Source: Syntrophaceae bacterium UBA5744 (GTDB taxonomy: Bacteria > Desulfobacterota > Syntrophia > Syntrophales > UBA2192). Taken from it: a stretch of DNA of 23,688 nt. The stretch spans positions 1-23,688 of the forward strand of contig DIFQ01000031.1 in the NCBI GenBank assembly GCA_002419215.1. The letters run 5' to 3'. Each line of letters opens with the position of its first letter. Position 1 is the first letter of the stretch. Positions 12,860 to 19,651 of the stretch are shown here, piece after piece. The notes beneath the pieces are model-generated. The model saw only the letters and a list, made by a program, of their open reading frames with translations, did not search any database and was not told the origin of the DNA. The position numbers were made by a program, and so were the translations under genes.

Positions 12860-13456
12860 ATGAACATTCGAGATTATCTCGACAAGAAAACGCTCATCCT
12901 CGGCGATGTCAACTCGGGGAAGACGACCTTGACGCGGGAAATCCTGTACGGGTTCTGCCGGCGGGGACTGGGCGGCCGGATTGCCGTCATGGACTTCGCC
13001 CCGGAAATCCCCGAAGAGGTGCTGCGGCGCAGGGGGCTTGCAGGCGTCGGGGGAAGGCTCGATACGCCCCGGGGCTGTGGGGCCGCCACCCTGCGTGCAA
13101 CCATCGTTGCTCCGCGCCTGACCTCGTTGAGCGAAGAGGAGGCCATGGAAAAGGCGGGGCGGAACCGGAAGGTCATCGATGACCTTTTCCGCCGGTTCGA
13201 GTCCCTGGAACGGGACATCCTGTTTATCAACGACGCGAGCCTCTACCTCCAGGCGGGTGACCTGGACCGCATCACGGGCCTTCTGGAAAAAACCGGCACG
13301 GCGGTTGTGAACGGTTATTTCGGGGAAAAGCTCGGTCGGGGGGAACTGTCCCGGCGGGAGCGCGAGGCCATGAAGGGGCTTTCCGCTTGGTTCAGGTCCC
13401 GCGGTACGGTCATTGCAGTGAAAGCAGGGTGGAGGGAAGACGAATCATCCTGTTGA
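12860..13456 (+). CDS. P-loop NTPase of unknown function
   Basis: A 198-residue protein with a Walker A motif, GDVNSGKT, at residues 15-22 and a likely Walker B, RDILFINDAS, around Asp125. It should bind and hydrolyse ATP or GTP. Later motifs do not place it in a named family for me. The ATG at 12860 was chosen because the domain starts there; an in-frame GTG at 12833 overlaps the end of the upstream repeat array and is less likely. Neighbours are an MFS gene before and a DUF4124 gene after, neither clearly linked in function. Confidence 0.8.
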   Translation: MNIRDYLDKKTLILGDVNSGKTTLTREILYGFCRRGLGGRIAVMDFAPEIPEEVLRRRGLAGVGGRLDTPRGCGAATLRATIVAPRLTSLSEEEAMEKAGRNRKVIDDLFRRFESLERDILFINDASLYLQAGDLDRITGLLEKTGTAVVNGYFGEKLGRGELSRREREAMKGLSAWFRSRGTVIAVKAGWREDESSC

Positions 13457-13494
13457 TTCTTTCCGCTTCTGGGGGTAAATTAGGGCGAAACCAT

Positions 13495-13522
13495 TAAAGA
13501 AAGTTGCCATTCCGGTCGATAA
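13495..13522 (+). promoter_or_regulatory. Possible sigma-28 (FliA)-like promoter
   Basis: TAAA at 13495-13498 and GTCGATAA at 13515-13522 resemble the flagellar consensus TAAA-N15-GCCGATAA, with a 16-bp spacer and one changed base. It lies 44 bp before the DUF4124 gene. The match is imperfect and could be chance. Confidence 0.3.
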
Positions 13523-13565
13523 TCTGAAGTGAGGCTTTTCTATCAAACCGGACGGAGAGATGAAG

Positions 13566-14096
13566 ATGACAAAGCGCTTTGCGGGAATTGTGCTTGTGGC
13601 CCTCGTTGCGGCATGGGTCGGAATCCTGTTGACGGCAGGTGACACCCCGGCGCAGCTCTATCGTTATACGGACAAGAGCGGCAGAATCGTCTTTACGGAC
13701 AATCCGCCTCCCGGGGTGATCGTCGAGCCTCTGGAGGACGAGAAAAAGCTGGCGCCGCCTGCACCGGCCATGGAGACGCCGGGATCCGGAGATGCGCCGC
13801 CGCAGGTGAGGGGCCCCAGGCCTTCCCCTCAGCCTCAGGCGGGCAGGGAGCCGTCAGCCCCCGTGGATAAGGACAAAGAAGCCGAAATGAAGAGGATTGC
13901 CGACGAGGAGATCCGGAAGAAACAGGAGGAAATCCAGAGGAGGCAGCAGGAGCGACAGCAGGAAAAGCAGCGCCGCATCGAGGAGGCCGAGCGCCTGGAG
14001 AAAGAGGCAAAGCAGCCTATCGTGCCGACCCAGGAAAATATCGACCGGCAGCGCAAGCTGATGGAGGATGCGCAGCGACTGCGGGAGATGCAATAA
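13566..14096 (+). CDS. DUF4124-domain envelope protein 1
   Basis: About 176 residues. An N-terminal hydrophobic segment (about 5-25), probably a signal peptide, is followed by QLYRYTDKSGRIVFTDNPP, the hallmark of DUF4124. A Pro-rich linker follows, then a highly charged Glu/Lys/Arg/Gln coiled coil from about 98 to the end. It is probably periplasmic or membrane-anchored. GGAG at 13554-13557 is 8 nt from the ATG at 13566 but only 2 nt from the one at 13560, so the second ATG was chosen. A shorter paralogue follows on the same strand. The function of DUF4124 is not known. Confidence 0.85.
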   Translation: MTKRFAGIVLVALVAAWVGILLTAGDTPAQLYRYTDKSGRIVFTDNPPPGVIVEPLEDEKKLAPPAPAMETPGSGDAPPQVRGPRPSPQPQAGREPSAPVDKDKEAEMKRIADEEIRKKQEEIQRRQQERQQEKQRRIEEAERLEKEAKQPIVPTQENIDRQRKLMEDAQRLREMQ

Positions 14097-14100
14097 AGAC

Positions 14101-14195
14101 AGGCAAAAGGCTAAGGGCAAAAGGCAAAAGGCGAAAGGCGAAAGGCGAAAGGCGAAAGGCAGATCATCCGCTCTTCCTGACTTCCGAGCTTCCGC
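14101..14195. repeat. Heptad array (AGGCGAA) followed by a short octad arm
   Basis: Nine 7-bp units (AGGCAAA, then AGGCGAA) start at 14101, 14108, 14115, 14122, 14129, 14136, 14143, 14150 and 14157. The run then switches to TTCC every 8 bp at 14174, 14182 and 14190, which reads as the complement of the GGAA octads. The array begins 4 nt after the DUF4124 stop. Its heptads are the most uniform in the window, so this may be the youngest array. Confidence 0.88.
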
Positions 14196-14210
14196 AAACG
14201 GGCAGAGACC

Positions 14211-14666
14211 ATGAAAAGACATCTTGCACGAACATCGTTGATGCTGATGTTTCTCGCATGCTTGTGCCTGTTTGCACCGTGGAACACGATCATTGCCCAG
14301 ACAATCTACAAGTACACGGACAAGAACGGGGCGGTGGTGCTCACGGACAAGCCGCCTAAAGGGGTGAATGCCGAGCCGGTCGTAACGGGCAAGCCATCGG
14401 CGCCGACTCCTTCCGGGGAGCAGATGGCCCCGCCCGGTTCCATGACGGCCGAAGAGGCCATCAGGCAAAGGGACCGGCAACTCGACGAGGTGGTCAAAAC
14501 GGTCGAGAAACGAGACGCGGAGCGGGAGCGCGAAAAACAGCGTCGGCTCCAGGAAGCGGAGCGCCTCGAGGCGCAGGCCCGCGAGCCCATGCCCTCGACG
14601 AGGGAAAACCGCCAGCGACAGTATGAATTGCTGCAGGAGGCGGAGAAGCTCAGGCGCGCGGAGTAG
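14211..14666 (+). CDS. DUF4124-domain envelope protein 2
   Basis: A 151-residue paralogue of the preceding DUF4124 protein. It has a signal peptide (about 1-29, ending IIAQ), then TIYKYTDKNGAVVLTDKPP, a Pro/Ser-rich linker and a charged coiled coil from about 80. Both proteins end in similar Glu/Arg-rich helices with LMEDAQRLR or LLQEAEKLRRAE, consistent with tandem duplication. It probably acts in the periplasm, possibly on cell-wall or surface structures, but no function is known. The ribosome-binding site is weak. Confidence 0.85.
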   Translation: MKRHLARTSLMLMFLACLCLFAPWNTIIAQTIYKYTDKNGAVVLTDKPPKGVNAEPVVTGKPSAPTPSGEQMAPPGSMTAEEAIRQRDRQLDEVVKTVEKRDAEREREKQRRLQEAERLEAQAREPMPSTRENRQRQYELLQEAEKLRRAE

Positions 14667-14679
14667 AGTCCTCAGGTTT

Positions 14680-15729
14680 TCAGAATACCACGATTTTGCC
14701 CTTCGGTTCCGCAATGACTTCCCCCACGACGGCCGCATCGCCGATGCCGGCATCTCGCATTTTCTTCACAAGAATTTCCGCATCGCCTGCGGGCAGGGCA
14801 AACAGCAGCCCCCCCGAGGTCTGGGGGTCAAAGAGGATTTCCAGGAGCCACTCGGGGCAGGTCGGCTTGAGGTCGATCATGGGCATCCGGAAATCCTTGT
14901 TCCGATAAAGCCCGCCGGGCACAAAGCCCGTCTCGACCAGCTCCCGCACCCCGTCAAAGAAGGGAACGGCGGATGCATCGATCTTCAGCCCCACGTCACT
15001 CCCCTCGATCATCTCGCAGGCATGCCCCAGGAGTCCGAAGCCGGTGACATCGGTGCAGGCGTGGATCTCGGGCATCTGCGTCATCAGCTCGGCGGCCCGG
15101 CGGTTGAGGGTGGTCATTGCCTTGACGGCCTTGTCGACCAGCGCCGGGTCGGCCTCTTCCCCCTTCAGGGCCGTGCTGACAATTCCCGTGCCGAGGGCTT
15201 TCGTCAGGATGAGCCTGTCGCCGGCGCGGCCGCCCCGGTTGCGAAGGACCCGGTCGGGGTGGATGACCCCCGTCACAGAGAGGCCGTACTTCGGCTCGTC
15301 GTCCTCCACGCTGTGACCGCCCACGAGGGTCACGCCCGCCTCGTGGATCTTGTCGAGTCCCCCCTGAAGAATCCGGTTCAGGACTTCCATGGGGAGCTTC
15401 TTCGGCGGAAAACAGATGATATTCATCGCGGTGATCGGCTTGCCGCCCATGGCGTAGACGTCGGAGAGGGCGTTGGTGGCGGCGATCTGCCCGAAGAGGT
15501 ATGGGTCGTCGACGATGGGCGTGAAGAAATCGAGCGTCAGGATGATGGCGAGATCATCGCTGAGGCGGTATACCCCCGCGTCCTCGAACCCCTCGATTCC
15601 CGCGATCAGGTTGGGGTCGGGTCTCACGGTCAAACCCTTCAGGGCTCGGTTCAGGTCCTCCGGACCGATCTTGCACGCTCAGCCGGCCCCGTGAACCATC
15701 TCCGTCAGTCGGATCTTCTTTTCCGTCAT
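14680..15729 (-). CDS. selD: Selenide, water dikinase, a selenoprotein (in-frame UGA)
   Basis: SelD makes selenophosphate from selenide and ATP, the selenium donor for selenocysteine and selenouridine. Most of the protein reads in one open frame, with TLVGGHS and CTDVTGFGLLGHA typical of the family. The true start is the ATG at 15729. From there the frame reads through a UGA at 15681-15679, giving HGAGUACKIGPEDL, where codon 17 is selenocysteine and Lys20 follows. E. coli SelD has Cys17 and Lys20 at the same places. Total length is 349 residues, the family norm. AAGGAG precedes the start, which overlaps the stop of the upstream gene by one base (TGATG), so translation is probably coupled. A conventional gene caller would truncate it to a TTG at 15633. 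Confidence 0.96.
15654..15681 (-). promoter_or_regulatory. SECIS-like hairpin for selenocysteine insertion in selD
   Basis: Twelve nucleotides after the UGA (15681-15679), GGTCC and GGACC form a 5-bp stem with loop GGA (15666-15654 on the minus strand). Bacterial SECIS elements are short hairpins just after the UGA with guanines in the loop, bound by SelB. Position and loop fit; the stem is short, so it is a candidate. Confidence 0.65.
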
Positions 15730-16634
15730 CACGATGCGCTCCTTTCCATGCTTGCGTCTCCTGCCTGCCGTGCCCAGTCGTCCAGGTGATCGGCGAAGAC
15801 CCGGGGCAGGACCTCGATGACCTGCCAGATCCGCGTGGCCGGCGTGGCCCCGGCATAGAGACCGGCCATGCGGTTGGCCCGGATCGCGACGCGGGCCGCC
15901 GTGACTTCGTCGAAGCCGCCGTGGACGAAGGCCCCGACCATGCCGCTGATCGTGTCCCCGGTGCCCCCGATGGCCTCGAGGGCCGGGACGTTCGGTTCGG
16001 ACACGGTGTCGAGAATCCTGCCGTTTTGTGCGACGTGATCCGTTGCGCCTTTCACCACGAGCGTGCGGGCGGCGCTTCCGTTTGCGTATGCGGCAGCGAC
16101 CAGCTCCGGGATCCGCGTGCTGTCGGACTCGAAGAGGTGCCGGCTGACGTAGGCGGGGTGGGTTGCCTGCGGGTCCGCCAGGAAGGCAAGCTCCGAGAGA
16201 TCGGGGGTGAAGAGATCGAAGTCGCGGGCGATCCCTGCCGCCTTGGCGGCGTACATGGCCGCGGCATCGGCGATCATGAAGGGCCGCCGCGCCGCTTTCG
16301 AGGCCGACTCGCTTACTTTTCTCATGAGCCCCATGACGGGGAGCATGTAGTGCAGGACGACGACCCGCGGGGCGAGACGGGGAAGATTGCCGATCAAATG
16401 CTCGTAGAGAAGCCTGCTTCCTTTGCCGGTGCCGTCGTCGCCTACGAGCAGCACCCGGGGCGAAGGCTGCTCCAGGTATTCCAGTGTCTTGCAGGCGGCG
16501 CTCACTAGGGCTGCCGTGCCCTGGGTGCAGGGGATGGCAGCCCCGTTTATCCGGAGAGTGTCCCCGTGAAGACTTGCCTCCCCTTGAGTCAGGGGGAGAT
16601 CCTTCCGGGGGGCGGTGCCGCAGATCAACAGCAT
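15729..16634 (-). CDS. NAD(P)HX dehydratase-like (ribokinase-fold) protein in the selenium operon
   Basis: A 301-residue protein resembling the C-terminal YjeF/NnrD ADP-dependent dehydratase fold. TPDLSELAFL sits in the place of TPHxGE, VVKGATDHV matches the LKG-x-T strand, and AIGGTGDTISGMVGAF (GTGD at 224-227) gives the anion hole and catalytic Asp. The first 90 residues are less recognisable. There is no YjeF epimerase half. NnrD repairs hydrated NAD(P)H, but location between a DUF3343 gene and selD, with a 1-nt overlap to selD, suggests a selenium-related role instead. Start ATG at 16634, 4 nt after the upstream stop. Confidence 0.75.
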   Translation of the reverse strand: MLLICGTAPRKDLPLTQGEASLHGDTLRINGAAIPCTQGTAALVSAACKTLEYLEQPSPRVLLVGDDGTGKGSRLLYEHLIGNLPRLAPRVVVLHYMLPVMGLMRKVSESASKAARRPFMIADAAAMYAAKAAGIARDFDLFTPDLSELAFLADPQATHPAYVSRHLFESDSTRIPELVAAAYANGSAARTLVVKGATDHVAQNGRILDTVSEPNVPALEAIGGTGDTISGMVGAFVHGGFDEVTAARVAIRANRMAGLYAGATPATRIWQVIEVLPRVFADHLDDWARQAGDASMERSAS

Positions 16635-16638
16635 GGCG

Positions 16639-17172
16639 TCACCGGCTTCCGTTCTTCCAGATCTCGAGGGACTGCACGTAGGCCCGGTCCAGCATGAGCG
16701 AGCAGAGCGTGTGGCCCATCTCCTTCGGGCGAGGCGCGCGGTCCAGCGGCTTCGCCAGCATCTCGGCGTGCAGGTAGGGGATGTCGGGGCAACCGCCGCC
16801 CGAGATGTTCAGGACGACGCCCGTGGCCTTGTCGAAGGTGAGCTTCATGTTGCCCGCTTTGACCATGACGGCCTCCCCGAAATCGGTCACCTGGACGACC
16901 TGCAGCAGCTCCGCGTCGCCCTTCATCGGAAGGATGTCGATGAAATGAACCTGCCGGGAGCGGAGCATGCGCTCCACGGCCGGCTTTTCCACGAGGTTGA
17001 TCTCCAGTGCGAGATCGCAGCCCCGCCTGAGCTCGGGCGGCGGCGCTACGAGGCGGTTTTCGATTCCATCAGCCTTGAGGGAACGCTCTCCGCTCATGGC
17101 CTCTTCCACGTTCTCGAAGAGCACGAGCCCGCCGCCCTCGAAACCGTTCTTTTTGCCTGATTTGAAAAACAT
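16639..17172 (-). CDS. DUF3343 protein with additional C-terminal region
   Basis: A 177-residue protein. Residues about 14-70 match DUF3343, a small domain common in selenium and sulfur gene clusters and proposed to act as a Se/S carrier: GLVLFENVEEAMSGERSLKADGI, then PPPELRRGCDLAL with Cys52. The remainder (about 76-177) is an extra region containing NISGGGCPDIPY with Cys128. I do not know this region. The ATG at 17172 was chosen since homology begins soon after; the open frame continues upstream to 17286, overlapping yedF, without recognisable sequence. It follows yedF by 73 nt and precedes the NnrD-like gene by 4 nt. Confidence 0.8.
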   Translation of the reverse strand: MFFKSGKKNGFEGGGLVLFENVEEAMSGERSLKADGIENRLVAPPPELRRGCDLALEINLVEKPAVERMLRSRQVHFIDILPMKGDAELLQVVQVTDFGEAVMVKAGNMKLTFDKATGVVLNISGGGCPDIPYLHAEMLAKPLDRAPRPKEMGHTLCSLMLDRAYVQSLEIWKNGSR

Positions 17173-17245
17173 GGATCTTCGAATTCCTTCCCAAACAAAT
17201 CGGAGCCTTTCCCGCAAGGAAGGCCCCGGTTGGTGTTTCCTTATA

Positions 17246-17458
17246 CTACGTTTTGATTTCGATGACAATATCCGGACCCTCTTCATGGACCGAGGTCTGC
17301 ATCTTGTGCCTTTTTGCCAGGCGAAGCACGTTCTCTTTCGATACTTCGTTGTCGACGAGGACTTCCAGGCTCTCCGCGCCTGCCTCGATCGCCTTGCTCG
17401 TCAGTACGACGGGTTGCGGGCACGAAAGGCCGCGGGCATCGACTCGGGTTGCGCTCAT
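17246..17458 (-). CDS. yedF: YedF / TusA-family sulfur (selenium) carrier
   Basis: A 70-residue protein with the TusA/SirA-like fold. The signature is DARGLSCPQPVVLT with Cys13 in the CPxP motif, and the C-terminus VEIKT-like strand completes the small domain. TusA relays persulfide sulfur; YedF relatives beside YedE and SelD are thought to handle selenium, though this is not proven. AAAGGAG at 6 nt supports the ATG. It lies between the yedE-like gene and the DUF3343 gene on the same strand. Confidence 0.9.
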   Translation of the reverse strand: MSATRVDARGLSCPQPVVLTSKAIEAGAESLEVLVDNEVSKENVLRLAKRHKMQTSVHEEGPDIVIEIKT

Positions 17459-17507
17459 GACGTTCTCCTTTCAAAGAAATGGCGGTTCTTTGCGCTGGAC
17501 CCTCGCA

Positions 17508-18581
17508 TCAGGCCCTCTCCCGCATCGTGAATCCCACGGCCAGGCAGAAGATGAAGCCCACGATGACCCCGGCCGGTCCGAAGGCGGCGGCACCGGCCGG
17601 CGAGCTGGCCATGGCGAAGTTGTGCGACACGCCGGCGCCCACGATCATGCCCAGGGCGAAAATACCGGCGTCCAGGTCCCCCTCGCCGGAGAGGAACAGC
17701 TGACGGCCCGGGCAGCCGCCGGCCAGTGCGAAGGCCAGGCCCGCAAGCGCCATCCCCAGGAAGTTCCAGAGGTGGTCCGTGTGGGCGATCGGCTGGCTCG
17801 CAAATCCGGGCTTGAACTGTCCCAGGATGAAATTCATGGCGAAGGCGGCGACGAGCAGGCCCGCCACGCCGCTCATCAGGTGGAAATCCCTCAGCAGGAT
17901 GACGTCCCGGAGGGCCCCCATGGTGCAGAAACGGCTGCGCTGGGCGATGGCCCCTACGAGAAGGCCTGCGCCCAGGCTGATCAGCAACGGTGCGTGTTGC
18001 GACCCCGGCCCCTTCTGGCTGAAGAAGATGGGGCCGCCCTCGGAGAAGGTGACCTGGAAGACGAGCAGGAGGAATAGCCCCGCCATGAAGACCGGGAAGA
18101 GGGTGCCCGCCGCCGGCTTCTGGGTCTGTGCCCGGCCGAGGCTGTAGCCCGACTTCAGGAACAGCACCCCCGCGCCGATGCCCGTCGCCAGGCCTGCGAG
18201 GCCCGTCATCGCGTTCCAGTCGCCGCCCGCCAGCCTCAGCAGGGCCCGCCAGGGGCAGCCGAGGAACACGAGGGCGCCGATCATGGCGAAGACGCCGAGG
18301 AAGAAGCGTACGAGAGGCGCCGAGCCGCCCCGGGGCCGGTACTCCTTCGCGAGCAGGGCAGCGATGAAGGCCCCGATCACGAAGCCGATGATTTCCGGAC
18401 GGATGTACTGCACAACAGCAGCCCGATGAAGCCCGAGACCCCCCGCGATGTCCCTCTCGAAGCAGGCGACGCAGATGCCCATGTTCGGGGGGTTTCCGAA
18501 GTACTGGAGAAGTGTTGCCGTGATGCCGATGGCAAATCCCACGACGGTGATTCCCGTGCGGGATGCAAACGGGTTGGACAT
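17508..18581 (-). CDS. yedE: YedE-family putative selenium transporter
   Basis: A 357-residue inner-membrane protein of the YeeE/YedE (DUF395) type with about nine or ten hydrophobic segments. Conserved cysteines sit in short motifs: GICVACFERD (Cys37, Cys40), FLGCPWRAL (Cys109), SRFCTMGALRD (Cys219) and GGCPGRQL (Cys290). In related transporters such cysteines pass sulfur species through the pore; this branch is linked with selenium by gene context. The ATG at 18581 has GGGGGA at 7 nt; an in-frame ATG at 18608 lacks a ribosome-binding site. It is the first gene of the minus-strand selenium operon. Confidence 0.9.
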   Translation of the reverse strand: MSNPFASRTGITVVGFAIGITATLLQYFGNPPNMGICVACFERDIAGGLGLHRAAVVQYIRPEIIGFVIGAFIAALLAKEYRPRGGSAPLVRFFLGVFAMIGALVFLGCPWRALLRLAGGDWNAMTGLAGLATGIGAGVLFLKSGYSLGRAQTQKPAAGTLFPVFMAGLFLLLVFQVTFSEGGPIFFSQKGPGSQHAPLLISLGAGLLVGAIAQRSRFCTMGALRDVILLRDFHLMSGVAGLLVAAFAMNFILGQFKPGFASQPIAHTDHLWNFLGMALAGLAFALAGGCPGRQLFLSGEGDLDAGIFALGMIVGAGVSHNFAMASSPAGAAAFGPAGVIVGFIFCLAVGFTMRERA

Positions 18582-18660
18582 GCCAGGGTCCCCCTTCGCG
18601 GATTTCATGACAAGGAAAACGACTTTTTATTACCCTTCTTTTGTGAATAATGCCAATTCA

Positions 18661-18688
18661 GATAATTCATAAAAGACCCTTGATTATC
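18661..18688. promoter_or_regulatory. Dyad in the yedE-lysR divergent promoter region
   Basis: GATAAT (18661-18666) and ATTATC (18683-18688) form a perfect 6-bp inverted repeat with a 16-nt spacer, in an AT-rich gap between divergent genes. LysR-type regulators usually bind such dyads near their own promoter, so this is a candidate site for the adjacent regulator. Confidence 0.45.
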
Positions 18689-18714
18689 GAAAAGAGTCAT
18701 GGTAGGGACAGGCC

Positions 18715-19647
18715 ATGCAGGCCGACATGAAGAGCATCAACATGCTGCAGCTCGAGGCCCTGGTGTACCTCGTGGAGGAGCGCAGCTTCAGCCGCGCGGC
18801 CAAGAAAATGTTCCTCTCCCAGCCGTCGCTGACCAAGCACATCCGCAACCTGGAGGACTCCCTGGGGGCGAAGGTGGTCAACCGGGCCAGCCGGGCTTTC
18901 ACGCTGACGCCCGAGGGGCGCGTCGTGTACGACTACGCTCGCCGGATCCTCAAACTCCGCGAGGAGGCGGTGGATCGGGTAATGAGGGTGCGCGAGACCG
19001 AGGAGGGGGACATCCGGATCGCCGCCAGCACGATCCCTGCCACCTACATCCTGCCCTTCGCCCTGGGAGAGTTCCGGACGAAATTCCCCGGGATCCGGGC
19101 GGCGGTGCGGGCGGCGGACAGCAGCGAGGTCATCGACACGGTCCTTGAGAACGGCGCCGAGATCGGCTTCATCGGCAAGAAGCCCGCGAGTTCGAAACTG
19201 GCGGACGAGCCGCTCTGGCGGGACCGCATGGTGCTGGCCGTGCCCGCGGAGCATCCCTGGGCGAGGCGGAAGAGTGTCCGCGTCCGCGAGATCGAAAAAG
19301 AACCCTTCGTGATCCGCGAGAAGGGATCGGGCACCCGCGAGGCCTTCGAGCGCTGCCTCGCCGAGGCAGGCGGGACGGATCTGTCCCGGTTCCGCGTTAC
19401 GGCGGAATTGGGAAGCTCGGAGGCCGTGAAGGAGGCCGTCATCGCCGGCGTCGGCCTTTCCGTGATTTCCATCTATGCCATCCGCAGGGAGATTGCCTCG
19501 GGTATCCTGGCTGCTCTTTCGATCGAAGGCTGTCCCGTCGAACGTTCTTTCTATGTCATCTATCGCAGGCACTTCGATTTGATGGCACACCACCGGATCT
19601 TTCTCGATTTCATCCGGACCCACCGTCCGGAAATGCCGAAGAGGTAA
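18715..19647 (+). CDS. LysR-family regulator of the selenium operon
   Basis: A 310-residue LysR-type regulator. The winged helix-turn-helix is at about residues 10-70 (LQLEALVYLVEERSFSRAAKKMFLSQPSLTKHIRNLE), followed by a linker helix and a periplasmic-binding-like effector domain from about 95. It is divergent from the yedE-yedF-DUF3343-nnrD-like-selD operon, matching the group known as selenium-metabolism-associated LysR regulators. The effector is not known. The thrC gene starts only 4 nt after its stop. The start chosen has a weak GGGA site; in-frame ATGs at 18727 and 18742 are possible. Confidence 0.92.
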   Translation: MQADMKSINMLQLEALVYLVEERSFSRAAKKMFLSQPSLTKHIRNLEDSLGAKVVNRASRAFTLTPEGRVVYDYARRILKLREEAVDRVMRVRETEEGDIRIAASTIPATYILPFALGEFRTKFPGIRAAVRAADSSEVIDTVLENGAEIGFIGKKPASSKLADEPLWRDRMVLAVPAEHPWARRKSVRVREIEKEPFVIREKGSGTREAFERCLAEAGGTDLSRFRVTAELGSSEAVKEAVIAGVGLSVISIYAIRREIASGILAALSIEGCPVERSFYVIYRRHFDLMAHHRIFLDFIRTHRPEMPKR

Positions 19648-19651
19648 CGCC

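Noticed and set aside
15634..15729. selD as a truncated pseudogene starting at 15633
   Set aside because: The upstream codons match the SelD N-terminus exactly in spacing, with UGA at the catalytic Cys position and a SECIS-like hairpin. Selenocysteine explains it better.
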